A DNA stretch of 9,509 bases, taken from an uncultured Treponema sp. GTDB taxonomy: Bacteria; Spirochaetota; Spirochaetia; Treponematales; Treponemataceae. Where the stretch lies: NCBI GenBank assembly GCA_947167745.1, contig CAMVJE010000058.1, positions 1 through 9,509 on the forward strand. Direction: 5' to 3'. Under the pieces are notes generated by a model. That model saw nothing but the letters and a program-made list of their open reading frames with translations, was not told the origin of the DNA and searched no databases. Positions 7,160 to 9,509 of this stretch are shown one piece after another. Position 1 is the stretch's first letter. Each line of letters starts with the position of its first letter. The translations under genes were made by a program, and so were the position numbers.

Positions 7160-8257
7160 TTACCGGACAATACTTGCCTTTGCAGCTGCCCTTGCGTATG
7201 CATCAGAAGAATTATTTGCTATAACCTCCAGCATTGCATTTGCGTAAATAACATTTCCACGGGCTGAGACTTTTTTACAAAAAGCAATTAGATAGTCCCA
7301 AAAATGATTTTCACTGCACCAAATATCTATGTCTTCATATTCAGCGATTTTTCTGATGAATTCTGCCAGTGTCGTAAATTCATAGTGAGGATCACGACCA
7401 GAAATTGAATCTAAAACATGTGAAAAACTTTCCACGGAGCCAAGGGAGGAAGCAAAAAGGGAATTCTCACTCTCGCCTTCTGCGTCAAACATAAGACTTA
7501 TATTGTAAAGTGCCTCCAGAGTTTTCGGAGAATGAGCACGAAAAAGATTGAAGAAACGGTCAACATTTGAAGGTTTGTCAGCATCAATGATTTTAAGCAT
7601 GGCCCGACGGAGAACCATATCTTTGTAGTTTGAATCATTATCAAGAATCAGAAGAAGAGCCTGCTTATATTTTTCGGTCTCCCCCTGATGCTTAAGTAAA
7701 TCAGCCATCTCGTAAAGAATGTCATAAATCTGATCAGGGATATCAAGGAAAGAGCTTTCAAGGCGGGCTTTCTCATAGAAATCAATGGCCGTCTTGTATT
7801 CACCTTCGAGGCGGTAAATCTTACCAATCAAAAAATCAGCCTCTGGATAAACCCGTTTTTCCTCAACCCAGTCTTCCATTTTGTTGACGGAATAGTGAAA
7901 AAAACTTTTGCCATAAAGCTCCAGGTAACGATTGATGATTGAAATCGCCTCTGTCTGATCCCTTTCTTTTAAAACTTCAAGAACAACGTCAAAATCTTCC
8001 CCTGCACGGCGAACGGCAAGCGGAGAGAGAGCGACATCAAGGATATAGACTTCATAGTCACTTTCAGCCACCCTGTTCGCTTTTGCCTTGTTTGCAAGGT
8101 TCATAGCCCGAGAAATCTCACCTTTATCAAAAGCAAACTGCGCATCCTGCAAAATCCGCCATGAAAATTCTGATGACTCAGGCTTTTTAGGCACGACCTG
8201 AGAAAAAAGAAGTGAGAAAGTCAAAAGAAAACAAAGTGACAGAAATATTTTTTTCAT
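7160..8257 (-). CDS. Secreted TPR-like repeat protein of unknown function
   Basis: 365 aa. A signal peptide is evident: MKK, a hydrophobic stretch at 4-18, and probable cleavage after S19 (FS-Q). There is no lipobox cysteine at the cleavage site, so it is more likely periplasmic than a lipoprotein. The mature protein is helical, with TPR-like helix pairs at about 34-60 (AQFAFDKGEISRAMNLANKA), 139-166 (ADFLIGKIYRLEGEYKTAIDFYEKA) and 177-205. The C-terminal half (210-365) is also alpha-rich but shows no repeat I can name. TPR proteins usually act as scaffolds, so a periplasmic or envelope role is plausible, but no function can be assigned. The start is backed by AAGGAAG about ten bases upstream on the minus strand. 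It follows ispG by 30 bases and is probably co-transcribed with it. Its stop is 3 bases from the stop of the convergent barrel-protein gene. Confidence 0.75.
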   Translation of the reverse strand: MKKIFLSLCFLLTFSLLFSQVVPKKPESSEFSWRILQDAQFAFDKGEISRAMNLANKAKANRVAESDYEVYILDVALSPLAVRRAGEDFDVVLEVLKERDQTEAISIINRYLELYGKSFFHYSVNKMEDWVEEKRVYPEADFLIGKIYRLEGEYKTAIDFYEKARLESSFLDIPDQIYDILYEMADLLKHQGETEKYKQALLLILDNDSNYKDMVLRRAMLKIIDADKPSNVDRFFNLFRAHSPKTLEALYNISLMFDAEGESENSLFASSLGSVESFSHVLDSISGRDPHYEFTTLAEFIRKIAEYEDIDIWCSENHFWDYLIAFCKKVSARGNVIYANAMLEVIANNSSDAYARAAAKASIVR

Positions 8258-8287
8258 AAAAAAGAGGCTTCCTTTGAGAAATGCTGC

Positions 8288-9391
8288 CTAAATTTCATTC
8301 AACATTTCTTCAAATACATTATCGGCATCTTTTTCATCAACCGTTCGTACAATTTGGCCTTTTTTAAAGATAATTGCCTTTCCGCCAGCACCTGCTATAC
8401 CGATGTCGGCATGTTTTCCTTCGCCAGGACCATTTACGACACATCCCATAACCGCAACAGTGATGTTTTTCTTCATTGACAGGAGTTTATTCTGCCAGCG
8501 ATCCATAAAAGCGTGGACATCAAAGCCCTGGCGACCACAGCGGGGACAGCTTACCAAAGTTACTCCTCCGCTTCTCTTCCCGCATTCACGCAAAATCTCA
8601 AGGCCCGTGATGACCTCATTCTCAGGCGCAGAAGAAAGTGAAACCCGGATTGTCGAGCCGATTCCCTCATTGAGAAGATGGCTGAAAGCAAGGGTTGATT
8701 TAACGACGCCTGTGATAAGAGGACCAGCCTCAGTGACTCCAACATGGAGGGGAATATTGTATTTAGAGGCAAAATCCTCGTTAGCCTCGATTGTCTCGGC
8801 CACGCTCGAAGCCTTCATGCTTACCAGAAACTGGTCAAAATTAAGCTCGTCAAAGACAGCGCATTCTCGGGCGGCAGTCTCGCTAAGTGCCACAGCCCGG
8901 CTCATCTCGCCCTTCTCGACCTTTTCCCGTAAATCATGGGGAAGAGAGCCTGAGTTAACGCCGATACGGATAGCGACGCCCTTTTCCCTGCAGCCATTGA
9001 CTACAGCCTCAACACGGTCGCGGGCACCGATATTACCAGGATTGATACGGATAGCGGCGACAGGTCCCTCCAGACACTTCAAGGCAAGGCGGTAATCAAA
9101 ATGAATGTCCGCAACAAGCGGCATGGAAGTAGATTTACAGATTTCGATGAAACTCTCGGCGCTTTCCATATCAGGAACTGCAAAACGAATAATGTCACAG
9201 CCCAGCATCTTAAGGGAAGCAATCTTGTTTCGGATTTCTTCAAGTTTTTCAGGATTATCCTTTACGCCGACTATTCCCTCTTTCCACATAGTCTGAATCG
9301 TAACAGGATTAGCCCCACCCACAAGTATTTTATCAACATTTTCAAATCCGCCAACAACAACTTCGCGCGGACTATAAAATTTCTTTTCCAT
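8288..9391 (-). CDS. ispG: 4-hydroxy-3-methylbut-2-en-1-yl diphosphate synthase (IspG/GcpE)
   Basis: Iron-sulfur enzyme of the MEP (non-mevalonate) pathway. It reductively opens methylerythritol cyclodiphosphate to HMBPP, feeding isoprenoids including undecaprenyl phosphate. At 367 aa it is the short two-domain bacterial form, without the extra central domain of plant and chlamydial enzymes. The TIM-barrel part has NPVTIQTMW (28-36), DIIRFAVPD (66-74), PLVADIHFDY (91-100) and RINPGNIG (115-122). The C-terminal cluster domain has SCPRCG and GCVVNGPGE, giving ligands C282, C285, C317 and E324. Their spacing (3, 32, 7) equals that of E. coli IspG C270, C273, C305 and E312. The ATG at 9391 is required to keep the first strand, and no Shine-Dalgarno precedes it; the promoter sits directly upstream. 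First gene of a two-gene minus-strand unit with the TPR-like protein. Confidence 0.97.
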   Translation of the reverse strand: MEKKFYSPREVVVGGFENVDKILVGGANPVTIQTMWKEGIVGVKDNPEKLEEIRNKIASLKMLGCDIIRFAVPDMESAESFIEICKSTSMPLVADIHFDYRLALKCLEGPVAAIRINPGNIGARDRVEAVVNGCREKGVAIRIGVNSGSLPHDLREKVEKGEMSRAVALSETAARECAVFDELNFDQFLVSMKASSVAETIEANEDFASKYNIPLHVGVTEAGPLITGVVKSTLAFSHLLNEGIGSTIRVSLSSAPENEVITGLEILRECGKRSGGVTLVSCPRCGRQGFDVHAFMDRWQNKLLSMKKNITVAVMGCVVNGPGEGKHADIGIAGAGGKAIIFKKGQIVRTVDEKDADNVFEEMLNEI

Positions 9392-9397
9392 GAGATA

Positions 9398-9406
9398 ATT
9401 ATATCA
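9398..9406 (-). promoter_or_regulatory. Extended -10 promoter abutting the ispG start codon
   Basis: On the minus strand TGATATAAT is a perfect extended -10 (TGn plus TATAAT, hexamer at 9403-9398). Only six bases separate the hexamer from the ATG (9391-9389), so transcription should begin at or within a base of the A of the start codon. No convincing -35 is seen at 17-18 bases, as is common with extended -10 promoters. The ispG mRNA from this promoter would be leaderless. Confidence 0.55.
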
Positions 9407-9457
9407 CAAATCCAGATAAGTTGCACCAGTAATAAGTATTCTGTGCAGGGTCTACGC

Positions 9458-9463
9458 ATTATA
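9458..9463 (-). promoter_or_regulatory. Second candidate -10 element upstream of ispG
   Basis: A perfect TATAAT on the minus strand (9463-9458) would start transcription near 9451 and give a leader of about 60 bases ahead of ispG. No good -35 is visible at the right distance, and there is no extended -10, so support is the hexamer alone. The leader would include an imperfect inverted repeat, TGCACAG to CTGGTGCA (plus-strand 9422-9447), with one bulged base. Confidence 0.3.
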
Positions 9464-9476
9464 AACCGTACTGTCT

Positions 9477-9507
9477 AAAAAAATGGCTCCCAGTCGTAAA
9501 AACGACT
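9477..9507 (-). terminator. Possible intrinsic terminator of an unseen gene upstream of ispG
   Basis: AGTCGT (9492-9497), loop AAAA, ACGACT (9502-9507) is a perfect 6-bp hairpin. Read on the minus strand it is followed, after nine bases, by seven T (9483-9477). The gap between stem and T tract is longer than in a standard terminator, and the stem may extend past the window edge, so the call is tentative. It could end a minus-strand gene to the right of the window, or act in both directions. Confidence 0.35.
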
Positions 9508-9509
9508 TA

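Noticed and set aside
8403..9095. Long (230 codon) open frame on the plus strand antisense to ispG
   Set aside because: It lies wholly inside the certain ispG gene. The protein is Ser/Arg/Thr-rich with no motif, as expected of a mirror frame of a GC-richer gene, and it has no Shine-Dalgarno.
9101..9478. 125-codon plus-strand open frame running over the ispG promoter
   Set aside because: It is antisense to the ispG N terminus and crosses its promoter and upstream gap. It has no Shine-Dalgarno and no motif.

Overview
The window looks like chromosomal DNA from a Gram-negative (diderm) bacterium, most likely a spirochaete of the genus Treponema. This rests on: an IspG carrying the N-terminal string IQTMWK, which I associate with treponemes; an aminoethylphosphonate transaminase next to surface-glycan genes, as known for Treponema denticola; an apparent outer-membrane beta-barrel protein; and moderate-to-low GC (roughly 45% in ispG and the transaminase, nearer one third in parts of the glycosyltransferase genes, from hand counts of a few lines). 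The genus is inferred, not proven.

Plus strand, 1-7156: a cell-surface glycan operon. It starts with the C-terminal part of a 2-aminoethylphosphonate (AEP) transaminase (PhnW family), cut by the window edge. Two tandem paralogous WbaZ-like GT4 glycosyltransferases follow, the second with its own well-formed promoter. Next are a third, unrelated GT4 glycosyltransferase (ATGA overlap), a WbaP-type polyprenyl-phosphate hexose-1-phosphate transferase, and an Omp85-like outer-membrane protein whose start overlaps the wbaP stop. Read together: WbaP loads the first sugar-phosphate on undecaprenyl phosphate, the three GT4 enzymes extend it, AEP is made as a possible phosphonate decoration, and the coupled Omp85-like protein may serve the outer-membrane end of the process. 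No flippase, polymerase or ligase gene is in the window.

Minus strand, 9391-7160: ispG (non-mevalonate isoprenoid pathway) followed 30 bases later by a secreted TPR-like protein of unknown function. This pair converges on the glycan operon with only 3 bases between the two stop codons. ispG has a perfect extended -10 so close to its ATG that a leaderless transcript is predicted. IspG feeds isoprenoid and hence undecaprenyl-phosphate synthesis, the lipid WbaP uses, but the two are separate transcription units.

Non-coding structure of note: a perfect 14-bp inverted repeat at the third glycosyltransferase/wbaP junction, a palindrome over the -35 of the internal promoter, and a hairpin with an A/T tract at the right edge. 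There is no gene-free stretch over 300 bases. I found no tRNA, rRNA, CRISPR array or insertion sequence.
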